Assembly (NCBI RefSeq): GCF_000306235.2 | Contig: NZ_AKWZ02000010.1 | Span: forward strand, 620,001 to 684,000 | Length of the DNA stretch: 64,000 bases | Direction of reading: 5' to 3' | Source of the DNA: Leptospira fainei serovar Hurstbridge str. BUT 6 | Lineage (GTDB): Bacteria; Spirochaetota; Leptospiria; Leptospirales; Leptospiraceae | Part shown: piece by piece, positions 44,681-52,739 of the stretch | Position numbering within the stretch: position 1 is the first letter of the stretch | Layout of the letters: each line of letters starts with the position of its first letter | Made by a program: the position numbers and the translations under genes | Notes under the pieces: generated by a model | What the model was told of the DNA's origin: nothing | The model's database searches: none | The model's input: only the letters and a program-made list of their open reading frames with translations

Positions 44681-46033
44681 ATGAGCTCTACCCTTACCAG
44701 GTATAAGGCGGAATTTCGCTGCATTAACGATGCCTGCGGAACCACCTATGATTTGAATGATATCGTCTATGAATGCCGCAAATGCGGCAGTCTTTTACAG
44801 GTTTCGCATGATATAGAAGCCTTAAAAGAAAAGTCGGGAAAGGAGTGGAAGGATTTATTCGACTTTCGATTTCGCTCGGTAAAGTTCCCCAATAGTTCCG
44901 GGATTTGGAATAAGCGGGAATGGGTCCTTCCGCATGTGGAGGATAAGGATATTGTCAGCTCCGGCGAAGGTCTATCTCATCTATTCTCGTCGGAAAGGCT
45001 GACCAAGGACCTGGGTCTGGGAGGGCTCTGGATCAAACAGTGTGGGATTTCCCACACCGGCTCATTCAAAGATCTAGGAATGACCGCTCTCTTGAGTCAG
45101 GTTAAGCATATGCTGAGTAACGGAGTAAATATTCGCGCCGTCGCTTGTGCAAGCTCGGGAGATACTTCTGCCGCCCTCGCCTCCTATGCTGCTAAGGCCG
45201 GTATTCCCGCAATTATCTTCTTACCTGCGGGCAAAGTATCGCAAGCGCAACTGATCCAACCCGTTTCTAACGGAGCAAAAGTGATCGCGTTGGAAACGGA
45301 CTTTGACGGTTGCATGAAAATCGTGAAAGAAGTAACTAAACAAGCGGGAATTTATCTCGCGAATTCTATGAACAGTTTACGAATTGAAGGGCAGAAAACG
45401 ATCGCTCCGGAAATTGTTCAGCAATTGGAATGGGAAGTTCCGGATTGGGTCATCATCCCTGGTGGAAATCTAGGAAACGTTTCCGCTCTCGGCGCCGGCT
45501 TTGAGATGGCAAAGAACCTAGACTTGATAAACAAATTGCCTCGAATCGTCTTAGCTCAGGCCGAACATGCAAATCCTCTCTATCTCTCGTATTTAACTAA
45601 CTTTCAGGAATTTAATCCTGTGGAAGCAAAGCCGACATTGGCTTCTGCAATCCAAATCGGTAATCCGGTTTCCGTTCAAAAGGCGATTAAAACCTTAAAA
45701 ACGTTTAATGGCATAGTAGAGCAAGCTAGTGAGGCTGAACTTTCAGACGCCGCAGCTCGAACGGATTTATACGGTCTCTACAATGATCCGCATACCGGAG
45801 TTGCAATCGCAGCTCTATACAAATTACTTTCGAAAGGTGTCGTCCGAAAAGGGGAGAAAGTAGTGGTAATCTCTACGGCTCACGGCTTAAAATTTACCGA
45901 ATTTAAGCTCAAATTCCACGAAGGTAAAATTTCGGGTACAACCCCAGGTTTAGCGAACCAAATTCGGGTTTGTAAGCCGGAAGTCGGAAAGGTGATGGAT
46001 GAGATCGGTAAATTCCTACAATCAAAGGGCTGA
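44681..46033 (+). CDS. thrC: threonine synthase
   Basis: 450 aa fold-type II PLP enzyme. The PLP lysine is Lys130 in THTGSFKDLG; ASSGDTSAALASYAAKAG is the phosphate cradle. It converts O-phosphohomoserine to threonine. The N-terminus carries a putative zinc ribbon with Cys14, Cys19, Cys32 and Cys35, as in some threonine synthase and cysteate synthase subgroups. There is no strong ribosome site, and the 3-bp gap after the SPFH gene suggests coupled translation. Confidence 0.92.
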   Translation: MSSTLTRYKAEFRCINDACGTTYDLNDIVYECRKCGSLLQVSHDIEALKEKSGKEWKDLFDFRFRSVKFPNSSGIWNKREWVLPHVEDKDIVSSGEGLSHLFSSERLTKDLGLGGLWIKQCGISHTGSFKDLGMTALLSQVKHMLSNGVNIRAVACASSGDTSAALASYAAKAGIPAIIFLPAGKVSQAQLIQPVSNGAKVIALETDFDGCMKIVKEVTKQAGIYLANSMNSLRIEGQKTIAPEIVQQLEWEVPDWVIIPGGNLGNVSALGAGFEMAKNLDLINKLPRIVLAQAEHANPLYLSYLTNFQEFNPVEAKPTLASAIQIGNPVSVQKAIKTLKTFNGIVEQASEAELSDAAARTDLYGLYNDPHTGVAIAALYKLLSKGVVRKGEKVVVISTAHGLKFTEFKLKFHEGKISGTTPGLANQIRVCKPEVGKVMDEIGKFLQSKG

Positions 46034-46132
46034 AATTTCTCAAAGTTCCCCCTTTTTTAGTGCCATTTTTTCCTCGGAGACTATTGTTTTTTTCTCGAAA
46101 GCTTGGCCCGATAAATATAATCGATAATCCGA

Positions 46133-46870
46133 ATGAATGAAGGAATTGAGGAGTTTTCCCAGGAATTCCTGTTCGAAATTGAAACGGCCGTAAAGAAAGA
46201 AGAGCCCGTCTCAATAATCACCTATGTCTTGAGCAATAATGGCGAAGCTAAGCTCAAACACCTAATTTACAGCGTTTTAGCCAAGTATGGAAGAGAAGAT
46301 CTGATCGAACTTCTTTTTACCTCGGCAAAGGAATTGATCGTCAATGCCACTAAAGCGGCGATTAAGCGGGTCTTATTTCGCGAATTAGGCTTAAATATCG
46401 ACGATCCGGATCTTTACGACCAAGGAATGACTTCCTTTAAAGAAAACCTAGTCAGTCGTAAGTTTCCGTATTATCGACGTAAAATGAAGGAAAACGGTCT
46501 CTTCGTTAAAGTGACATTAAGTTTTAACCGAAATCGAATTATTCTTCTCGTTCAGAACAATTTCACTTTGGCGTTAAGAGAAGAAAAAAGGATCCGAGAG
46601 AAGTTCGTGCACTCTAAAGAATTTGACAATCTCTTCGAGTACTATATGAAGTACGGAGATACGACCGAGGGTGCCGGAATGGGTATCACCATGGTTGAGA
46701 TTCTAGTAGCCCAAAGCGGCTATGACAGGCATTTGTTTACCATTTACAGCCGCAAGTCGGAGAACCGCACAGTTGCTCGAGTTGAGATTCCCTTGAACGA
46801 GAATTACGTGCCAAGAAGACATCGATATCAAAAATGGTTACAAGAGAAGACTCGAAGTTTCTCAGGATAG
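46133..46870 (+). CDS. GHKL ATPase-like (histidine-kinase-type) protein
   Basis: 245 aa. The N-box appears as AKELIVNATKAAIKR (Glu67, Asn71) and the G2 box as EGAGMGITMVEIL (about 179-191), the ATP-lid glycines. A standard DxGxG G1 box is replaced by VQNN (140-143). There is no phospho-acceptor His domain and no membrane segment. It may be an anti-sigma-kinase-like or orphan HATPase regulator. It begins ATGAATGAAGG after weak spacing. The membrane-anchored unknown follows 34 bp later. Confidence 0.72.
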   Translation: MNEGIEEFSQEFLFEIETAVKKEEPVSIITYVLSNNGEAKLKHLIYSVLAKYGREDLIELLFTSAKELIVNATKAAIKRVLFRELGLNIDDPDLYDQGMTSFKENLVSRKFPYYRRKMKENGLFVKVTLSFNRNRIILLVQNNFTLALREEKRIREKFVHSKEFDNLFEYYMKYGDTTEGAGMGITMVEILVAQSGYDRHLFTIYSRKSENRTVARVEIPLNENYVPRRHRYQKWLQEKTRSFSG

Positions 46871-46904
46871 GGAAAAGTCTTAGTATCGATTGGACTTAGG
46901 AAGT

Positions 46905-47993
46905 ATGGAACAAAACTCGCAAACCAGTAAACTCCAAGAACAGGCAAATTTAATGAACCTGGCTTTCGAATCCGTCCTTACCGAGGAGCAGGCAATCGAA
47001 CTGATCCAAGGAAAATTAAAGGATGCATACCTTATAAAACTTCGGATCGACGTTGAAAATAGGGCGGGCATCGTTGTCGGACTCATCTCCAGATTTAAAC
47101 ATGAGTTCATAGAATTATATTCTTTATTCTCAAATTCCTCTTTAATTCGTAAAATCAGAACGTTCGAAGATTTCGGACAGATAACTCATGATATGGCGGA
47201 AGCAGCTAGGGAAGAAGCTGCGGATCCGGGCTTGTCCGAACAAATCGGTCGAATTCTACATACGAAATTAAACAAACAAATTTTAGAAAATTATTATCCA
47301 CTCTGGGAACGAAACGATACTACGGCGCTCGTTAATCTTTTAGAAAATCAAGTCAAGTTGGGCATGAAGATCAACATGGTGCGGGTACAAGCAGACGTAG
47401 AGTTCGTATCGAGCATCAGAAATCGTGGAAAAAATATTTTTGCCGGAGTTCTTTCTCCGATCCTCAAACCCCCCGAAGAAGGAGAAGCTGCCGCTCTATC
47501 GGCGGGAACTTTAGATCCTGAAAAAGCTGCCGTTCAACGTCAAATCGAAGCGATTCGGAAAGGATTCGGTCGAGTGGTAGCCGCAAAGACTATTCTTTCC
47601 CCGGTAAACGGGATCGATTTCGACGATCTGATAGAAGGCGATAAGATATTATTCCAACTTCCGAATAACTCGCCTGAAGAGAAAGCTTTGGCGAAAACTC
47701 TGGGCGCAATAGATCAAAACGGAAATACAAAACCCGTGGTCGGTTCCTTCATATCGATTGCTTCGGGCAAGAATGAATATCATATTTTTGCAAAGGGTCC
47801 GGCTGGCGTGCTATTGCAGGCGTTTGAAGAAAGTCCCGTTCGCTTAGCGCGCCCGAAAAGCGCCACAACCCCGAGACCTCCGGGGATGAGCGGAGGTAAG
47901 TCAGCGTCCGATTCCGGAAACACGCTCAACTACTTTATTATAGTCGGCGTAGTGCTTCTTGCAGGGCTTTTAGCTTTTATTCTTTTAAGATAG
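46905..47993 (+). CDS. C-terminally membrane-anchored protein of unknown function
   Basis: 362 aa from the ATG at 46905, preferred because AGGA lies just upstream; a TTG at 46890 is five codons earlier without a ribosome site. The protein is helical and soluble up to about residue 335, then has a Pro/Gly linker and one C-terminal helix (YFIIVGVVLLAGLLAFILLR) that would anchor it with the body in the cytoplasm. No family is recognised. It follows the GHKL-like gene and may be co-transcribed. Confidence 0.65.
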   Translation: MEQNSQTSKLQEQANLMNLAFESVLTEEQAIELIQGKLKDAYLIKLRIDVENRAGIVVGLISRFKHEFIELYSLFSNSSLIRKIRTFEDFGQITHDMAEAAREEAADPGLSEQIGRILHTKLNKQILENYYPLWERNDTTALVNLLENQVKLGMKINMVRVQADVEFVSSIRNRGKNIFAGVLSPILKPPEEGEAAALSAGTLDPEKAAVQRQIEAIRKGFGRVVAAKTILSPVNGIDFDDLIEGDKILFQLPNNSPEEKALAKTLGAIDQNGNTKPVVGSFISIASGKNEYHIFAKGPAGVLLQAFEESPVRLARPKSATTPRPPGMSGGKSASDSGNTLNYFIIVGVVLLAGLLAFILLR

Positions 47994-48160
47994 CTTTCAC
48001 TTATCGAGTTTTCCGTCTTAGCGAAATTACCGATTGATACCTTCGTTCGGATTTTTTCGAAGCTTTAACCCAACCGAGACATCCTCTCTTTGAAAAATTC
48101 GAAAAGAATTTTAGTTAATTACGTTTTTCTTCTACACTTAACGATAGGTTTCGATTTATC

Positions 48161-48189
48161 TTGACAGTTCCCTCAATGAGTCTTATAAA
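48161..48189 (+). promoter_or_regulatory. strong sigma70-type promoter of the YegP-like gene
   Basis: TTGACA (48161-48166) and TATAAA (48184-48189) are separated by exactly 17 bp. Transcription would start near 48196, leaving a leader of about 20 nt with GAGG before the ATG at 48216. This is the best promoter match seen in the window. Confidence 0.75.
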
Positions 48190-48215
48190 AAATTAAATAA
48201 ATTATTGAGGTTTTT

Positions 48216-48395
48216 ATGGCAGCTAAATTTGAAGTGTACACCGACAAGGGAGGCAAGTTTCGCTTTCGCTTAAAGGCAGGAAACGGAGAAATTATCGCAG
48301 CTAGCGAAGCTTACGAATCTAAGCAGGCTTGCCTACACGGAATCGAATCCGTAAAAACCAATGCGGCATCCGCTCAAGTTGTGGAAGTGGAATAA
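48216..48395 (+). CDS. DUF1508 (YegP-like) small protein
   Basis: 59 aa. The frame opens MAAKFEVYTDKGGKFRFRLK and includes NGEIIAASEAYESKQACLHG and ESVKTNA, the defining DUF1508 repeat unit. Members are often duplicated; this is a single unit. The function is unknown, though proteins of this group are small, stable and highly expressed. GAGG at 48207-48210 and the consensus promoter 27 bp upstream support strong expression. Confidence 0.92.
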   Translation: MAAKFEVYTDKGGKFRFRLKAGNGEIIAASEAYESKQACLHGIESVKTNAASAQVVEVE

Positions 48396-48617
48396 TTTTC
48401 GTTTTCGAAACCTCGATTAAGGCCGATCTAAAATGGAACCCATCTGAACGAATTTATTTCGTTAAATCTCTTAAAAGATATATCCGAATCGGCTTTGATT
48501 TTCCTTTTACGGAAACTACTCCCTTCTTGAAATTGTTTTTTAGGAATCGGAAGATCGCGTGCGACCAGAACTATCGTCGACACAGTCAGTTAGGAAAGCA
48601 ATTTTCGGTCTTCGCCA

Positions 48618-51269
48618 TTAACCGACGACTAAATTTACTAATTTACCCTGGACGTATATTTCCTTGCGAATTTGTTTTCCGTCTAAGAAAGGACGTATTT
48701 TTTCCAGAGACTTCGCGAGTTTCAAGGCTTCTTCCTGGCTTATTTCTTTCGGAACTTTGAAATCGGCCCGAAGCTTTCCGTTCACTTGAACGACTATCAA
48801 AACTTCATCATCGACTAGATATTTCGGATCCGCCGTCGGAAACGCTTCGTAAGTCAGGCTGCCCTTTTTACCGCTAAGTTCCCATAGTTCTTCGGAGATA
48901 TGAGGAGCGAATGGGGCGACCAATAGAAGGAATGGCTCCAGGATTTTACGCGGTCTTCGTTCGCTCGGAGTGAATTCATTCACAAAAATCATCAATTGCG
49001 AGATTGCGGTATTGAATGAAAAATTATGAATATCATCTTCGATCTTCTTGATTGTTCTGTTCAAAATACGAAGTTCATCTTCGTTCGGATCGACATCGTC
49101 TAAACGAAATGATTCATTCGGACTTGCATGGTACAATCTCCAGACCCGATTAAGAAATCTAAAAACGCCGTCCACTCCTCGAGTGCTCCAAGGTTTAACC
49201 ATTTCAAACGGACCCATAAACATTTCGAATAGCCGCAAACTATCGGCACCGTAATTTTGAACAACCTCATCCGGATTGATGACGTTTCCGAGAGATTTGG
49301 ACATCTTGCGTTTGTCCTCTCCCAAGATCAGACCTTGATGAATCAATTTCTTGAACGGTTCCGGCGTGCTTACATATCCCAAATCGAAGAGAACTTTATG
49401 CCAAAATCTGGAATAGAGAAGGTGGAGAACGGCATGCTCGGCACCGCCGACGTATAGATCCACCGGCATCCAATCTTTTTCCAATTTGGAATCCACGAAT
49501 CCTTTCGGGTTACTCGGATCAATATATCTTAAATAGTACCAGCAGGATCCGGCCCATTGCGGCATAGTATTCGTTTCCCGAACGCCGATTTCGCCGGTTT
49601 TGGGATCCTTGTATTTAAGCCAATCCCCGGCTAAAGCTAAGGGAGATTCGCCAGTACCGGAAGGTTTAAATTCCGCTAAATTCGGAAGTTCTAATGGAAG
49701 CTCGGACTCATCGATCGGACGAGTTACTCCGGAAGGATAGTGAACGAGTGGAATCGGCTCTCCCCAATATCTCTGTCTCGCAAATAACCAATCTCGCAAC
49801 TTGAATTGCGTTTTGCGCTTACCGATTCCTTTCTTTTCCGCCCAATCGGACGCTTTGATAAAAGCATCTTTATATCCGAATCCGTCAAGGTTCACTTCGC
49901 CGGAAGAGGAATTAATACACTTGGATTCCTTTGAATCAAAAGCTCCCAGGGAAATCTCCCCTTCGATAACGGGCAAAATCTCCAGCCCGAATGCTTTCGC
50001 AAATTCGTAATCCCGCTGATCATGGGCCGGAACAGCCATGATAGCGCCCGTTCCATATCCGTACAAAACATAGTCTCCGATCCAAATCGGAATTTTTTTA
50101 GAAGGATCGGCAGGGTTTAGAACGTAAGCTCCGGTAAATACTCCGGACTTTTCCTTTGAAAGTTCGGTTCTATCTAGATCGCTCTTAAGAGACGTGGATT
50201 TTTTATACTCTTGAACTTTTGTCCACTGATCCTCGGTTGAAATCAAATCGACTAGCGGATGCTCCGGAGCCAATGCCATATAGGAGACGCCGAAAATCGT
50301 ATCGGGTCGGGTAGTATAGACTCGAACTCCGCCGTAGTTATAATCCTTCTGCGCCGAAAGCGGAATCTCCGATTTTGATACTGCCGCTTCGAATCTCGAT
50401 CTTGTACTCGGTTCGAAAGGAAACGTAAGCTCCAATCCTTCGCTTTTACCGATCCAATTTTTTTGCATTTCCAGAGTCGATTGAGGCCAAGTGACAAGGG
50501 CTAAATCCTCTAGTAACCGTTCGGCGTACGCCGTAATTCGCATCATATATTGGCGCATCGGTTTTCGAACTACTTCATAACCTTTGCCGACCCATTCTTC
50601 CACTTCCTCGTTAGCAAGAACGGTTCCCAAACCTGGACACCAATTTACCGGAATCTCAGCTTGATAAACGAGGCGAAACTTAGATAGAATCGTTTCGCGT
50701 TCTAATTCGCTAAACCTAGACCAATCCGAAGATGTAAACGACTCTAAATCATCGAATCCGGAAGATCCGTTTGTCGTAAAACGTTCAACCAGCTCGCCGA
50801 TCGGTCTCCCCCTTTTTGCGGAGAAATCGTACCAAGAGTTGTAGAGTTTTAGAAATATCCATTGAGTAAACTTATAGTATTTCGGGTCGGTCGTCGATAT
50901 TTCCCGATCCCAATCGTAGGAAAGCCCGATCAATTTGATTTGGCGGCGAAAATTGTCGATATTTTGCTTCGTTGTCATCGCCGGATGAATCCCCGTTTGC
51001 ATCGCATAGCGTTCCGCCGGTAATCCAAACGCGTCCCAACCCATCGGATGGAGGACTTCAAAACCCTTCATCCTCTTAAAACGTGAAACAATATCGGTAG
51101 CGGTATATCCTTCCGGATGCCCAACATGCAATCCTGCACCTGAGGGGTAAGGAAACATATCTAAACAATAGAATTTCGGCTTAGAAGAACGGAGGTCTGT
51201 TTTGAAAGAAGAATTCTTCTCCCAGAAGGATTGCCATTTTGGTTCAATTTCCTTGAACGGATAGTCCAT
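48618..51269 (-). CDS. leuS: leucyl-tRNA synthetase
   Basis: 883 aa. HIGH motif is HVGH (residues 48-51), the CP1 editing domain contains TTRPDTIFGVSYM, and the second catalytic motif is KRKMSKSLGN. A C-terminal anticodon-binding and leucine-specific domain ends VQVNGKLRADF and IYVQGKLVNLVVG. It charges tRNA-Leu and edits mischarged isoleucine or valine. An insertion near residues 150-190 (GRPIGELVERF and following) lies between the catalytic and editing regions. It is convergent with the YegP-like gene, with 222 bp between them that holds no clear gene. Confidence 0.97.
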   Translation of the reverse strand: MDYPFKEIEPKWQSFWEKNSSFKTDLRSSKPKFYCLDMFPYPSGAGLHVGHPEGYTATDIVSRFKRMKGFEVLHPMGWDAFGLPAERYAMQTGIHPAMTTKQNIDNFRRQIKLIGLSYDWDREISTTDPKYYKFTQWIFLKLYNSWYDFSAKRGRPIGELVERFTTNGSSGFDDLESFTSSDWSRFSELERETILSKFRLVYQAEIPVNWCPGLGTVLANEEVEEWVGKGYEVVRKPMRQYMMRITAYAERLLEDLALVTWPQSTLEMQKNWIGKSEGLELTFPFEPSTRSRFEAAVSKSEIPLSAQKDYNYGGVRVYTTRPDTIFGVSYMALAPEHPLVDLISTEDQWTKVQEYKKSTSLKSDLDRTELSKEKSGVFTGAYVLNPADPSKKIPIWIGDYVLYGYGTGAIMAVPAHDQRDYEFAKAFGLEILPVIEGEISLGAFDSKESKCINSSSGEVNLDGFGYKDAFIKASDWAEKKGIGKRKTQFKLRDWLFARQRYWGEPIPLVHYPSGVTRPIDESELPLELPNLAEFKPSGTGESPLALAGDWLKYKDPKTGEIGVRETNTMPQWAGSCWYYLRYIDPSNPKGFVDSKLEKDWMPVDLYVGGAEHAVLHLLYSRFWHKVLFDLGYVSTPEPFKKLIHQGLILGEDKRKMSKSLGNVINPDEVVQNYGADSLRLFEMFMGPFEMVKPWSTRGVDGVFRFLNRVWRLYHASPNESFRLDDVDPNEDELRILNRTIKKIEDDIHNFSFNTAISQLMIFVNEFTPSERRPRKILEPFLLLVAPFAPHISEELWELSGKKGSLTYEAFPTADPKYLVDDEVLIVVQVNGKLRADFKVPKEISQEEALKLAKSLEKIRPFLDGKQIRKEIYVQGKLVNLVVG

Positions 51270-51423
51270 ACCGAGAGGTTTTTTACTCCGGTCCAGAATC
51301 CAATTCTTTTTTGAGAATATCCTTTCTAAGATAATCTTCTAATTGAACCGTTAGGGATGTTTCTTTAGAACTTTCCATCAGGAAAAGAGGAACCTGAGTT
51401 AGGTTTTTCGGTCTGAAACGAAG

Positions 51424-51446
51424 AAAGCCGGTCGAAAACCGGCTTT
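51424..51446 (-). terminator. candidate intrinsic terminator of the zinc-ribbon miniprotein
   Basis: AAAGCCGGT (51424-51432) and ACCGGCTTT (51438-51446) form a 9-bp perfect stem with a 5-nt loop. On the - strand it lies 65 bp past the miniprotein stop and is followed by a pyrimidine-rich CTTCGTTTC rather than a clean U tract. Confidence 0.5.
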
Positions 51447-51510
51447 ATAGTCGTTCTTCTTTGCCAAGGAGGCTCAGACGGTGACACAGGATACTTGTTT
51501 TGTAGTATTT

Positions 51511-51699
51511 TTACTTACGAACGGAATCGATTACTTTAATTAATCTACGAAAAGCTTGATTGAGACAATCACGACAGAGATCGTATTGAAAGAGATGAGG
51601 AGTTAACTTACCACATCCCTTGCAAGACAGCTTCTTTTCATGAGCTCGATTAATTTCCGCATCCTGTTCGTTCAAATCCGTCACTGTTAATAATTGCAT
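51511..51699 (-). CDS. zinc-ribbon miniprotein, unknown function
   Basis: 62 aa from the ATG at 51699, preferred over the ATG at 51720 because GGGAG lies just before it. CKGCG and CRDC (19 residues apart) make a plausible zinc ribbon between a charged N-terminus and a basic helical tail (AFRRLIKVIDSVRK). I know no named family. The protein may bind nucleic acid. It stands alone with its own candidate terminator. Confidence 0.65.
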   Translation of the reverse strand: MQLLTVTDLNEQDAEINRAHEKKLSCKGCGKLTPHLFQYDLCRDCLNQAFRRLIKVIDSVRK

Positions 51700-51959
51700 T
51701 TTGCTCCCAGAAAATTCCATCGAGGTTCTTTTTATTTACGGAGTGTCAATAAGTCTGAGATCAGTTTCCTATTTCAGAACCGACTCTCCGAAGGTCGAGA
51801 GTTACTTTATAAAATCGACCGATTCTAGAGTCAAAAAAAATTAAGAAGAGCGATCGCGAAAATGCCAGTAAATTTTTCGAAAAAAAATTCCAAGCTAGCT
51901 CTGGACTGGAATAGTTTTTCAAGTGTAAGTTTTTTGATGATGAAATAAATTTCCATCAA

Positions 51960-52739
51960 GTGCCGAGTTTAGGTCAGTCAAAGGTTGAGGAAGGTATCAC
52001 GTTGTTATCAATATCAAAGTTAAATAAATCCTACACGATCGCGGGAGAGAAATTCCGCGTATTAGCAGATGTAGAATTCGAAGTAAAAGAAGGAGAGTTC
52101 GTCGCGATCGTCGGTCCTTCCGGTTCCGGTAAATCCACTTTGCTAGCGATCTCGGCAGGATTAGATAAAGCCGATAGTGGAAACGTGATTTTAGACGGCG
52201 TATCGCTTATGGATAAGAAGGAGGATGAGCTGGCAAAGATCAGAGGAGAGAAGATCGGGTTTGTATTCCAAAACTTTCAGCTGATCAAAACGTTAAACGC
52301 TCTGGAAAACGTATCTCTTCCACTTGCTTTGACAACAAACCTTTCCGAAAAGGAAATTCAAGAGCGGGCAAAATTTTGGTTATCGAAGGTTGGAATGGAA
52401 CAGAGAGCTTATAACTTTCCTAGTCAATTATCAGGTGGAGAAGAGCAGAGGGTCGCTATTGCGCGATCGTTCATCCACGAACCGAAATTATTATTTGCGG
52501 ATGAACCGACGGCAAACTTGGATAGAAAGAACGGGGACAGAATCATGTCTTTATTAAAAGAACTGAATAAAACCCGAAAATCGACATTATTGGTTGTCAC
52601 TCATGATCCGCAGGTGGCGGCGCTAGCGGATCGAATTTTGGAAATGCGGGACGGATCTATTATGATAAATCCTAAACTAAAATCCAAGAAAGCCGGCTCT
52701 GCAGCTAAAAAGAAGGCCGTCCCGAGGAGAAAGAAATGA
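51960..52739 (+). CDS. ABC transporter ATP-binding protein (LolD/YbbA type)
   Basis: 259 aa from a GTG. Walker A is GPSGSGKST, the Q-loop is VFQNFQLI, the signature is LSGGEEQRVA, and Walker B is LLFADEPTANLD. The MacB/LolD subgroup is indicated by the H-loop and the FLVVTHD-type end. The tail is unusually Lys-rich (KSKKAGSAAKKKA). The next gene overlaps by 4 bp (ATGA) and encodes the permease, so the complex is a two-component exporter or lipoprotein-type transporter. Confidence 0.95.
   Translation: MPSLGQSKVEEGITLLSISKLNKSYTIAGEKFRVLADVEFEVKEGEFVAIVGPSGSGKSTLLAISAGLDKADSGNVILDGVSLMDKKEDELAKIRGEKIGFVFQNFQLIKTLNALENVSLPLALTTNLSEKEIQERAKFWLSKVGMEQRAYNFPSQLSGGEEQRVAIARSFIHEPKLLFADEPTANLDRKNGDRIMSLLKELNKTRKSTLLVVTHDPQVAALADRILEMRDGSIMINPKLKSKKAGSAAKKKAVPRRKK

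Noticed and set aside
48329..48760. 143-codon open frame on the + strand between the YegP-like gene and leuS
   Set aside because: It overlaps the YegP-like gene and the end of leuS, has biased composition (Arg/Phe-rich) and no ribosome site or family resemblance.
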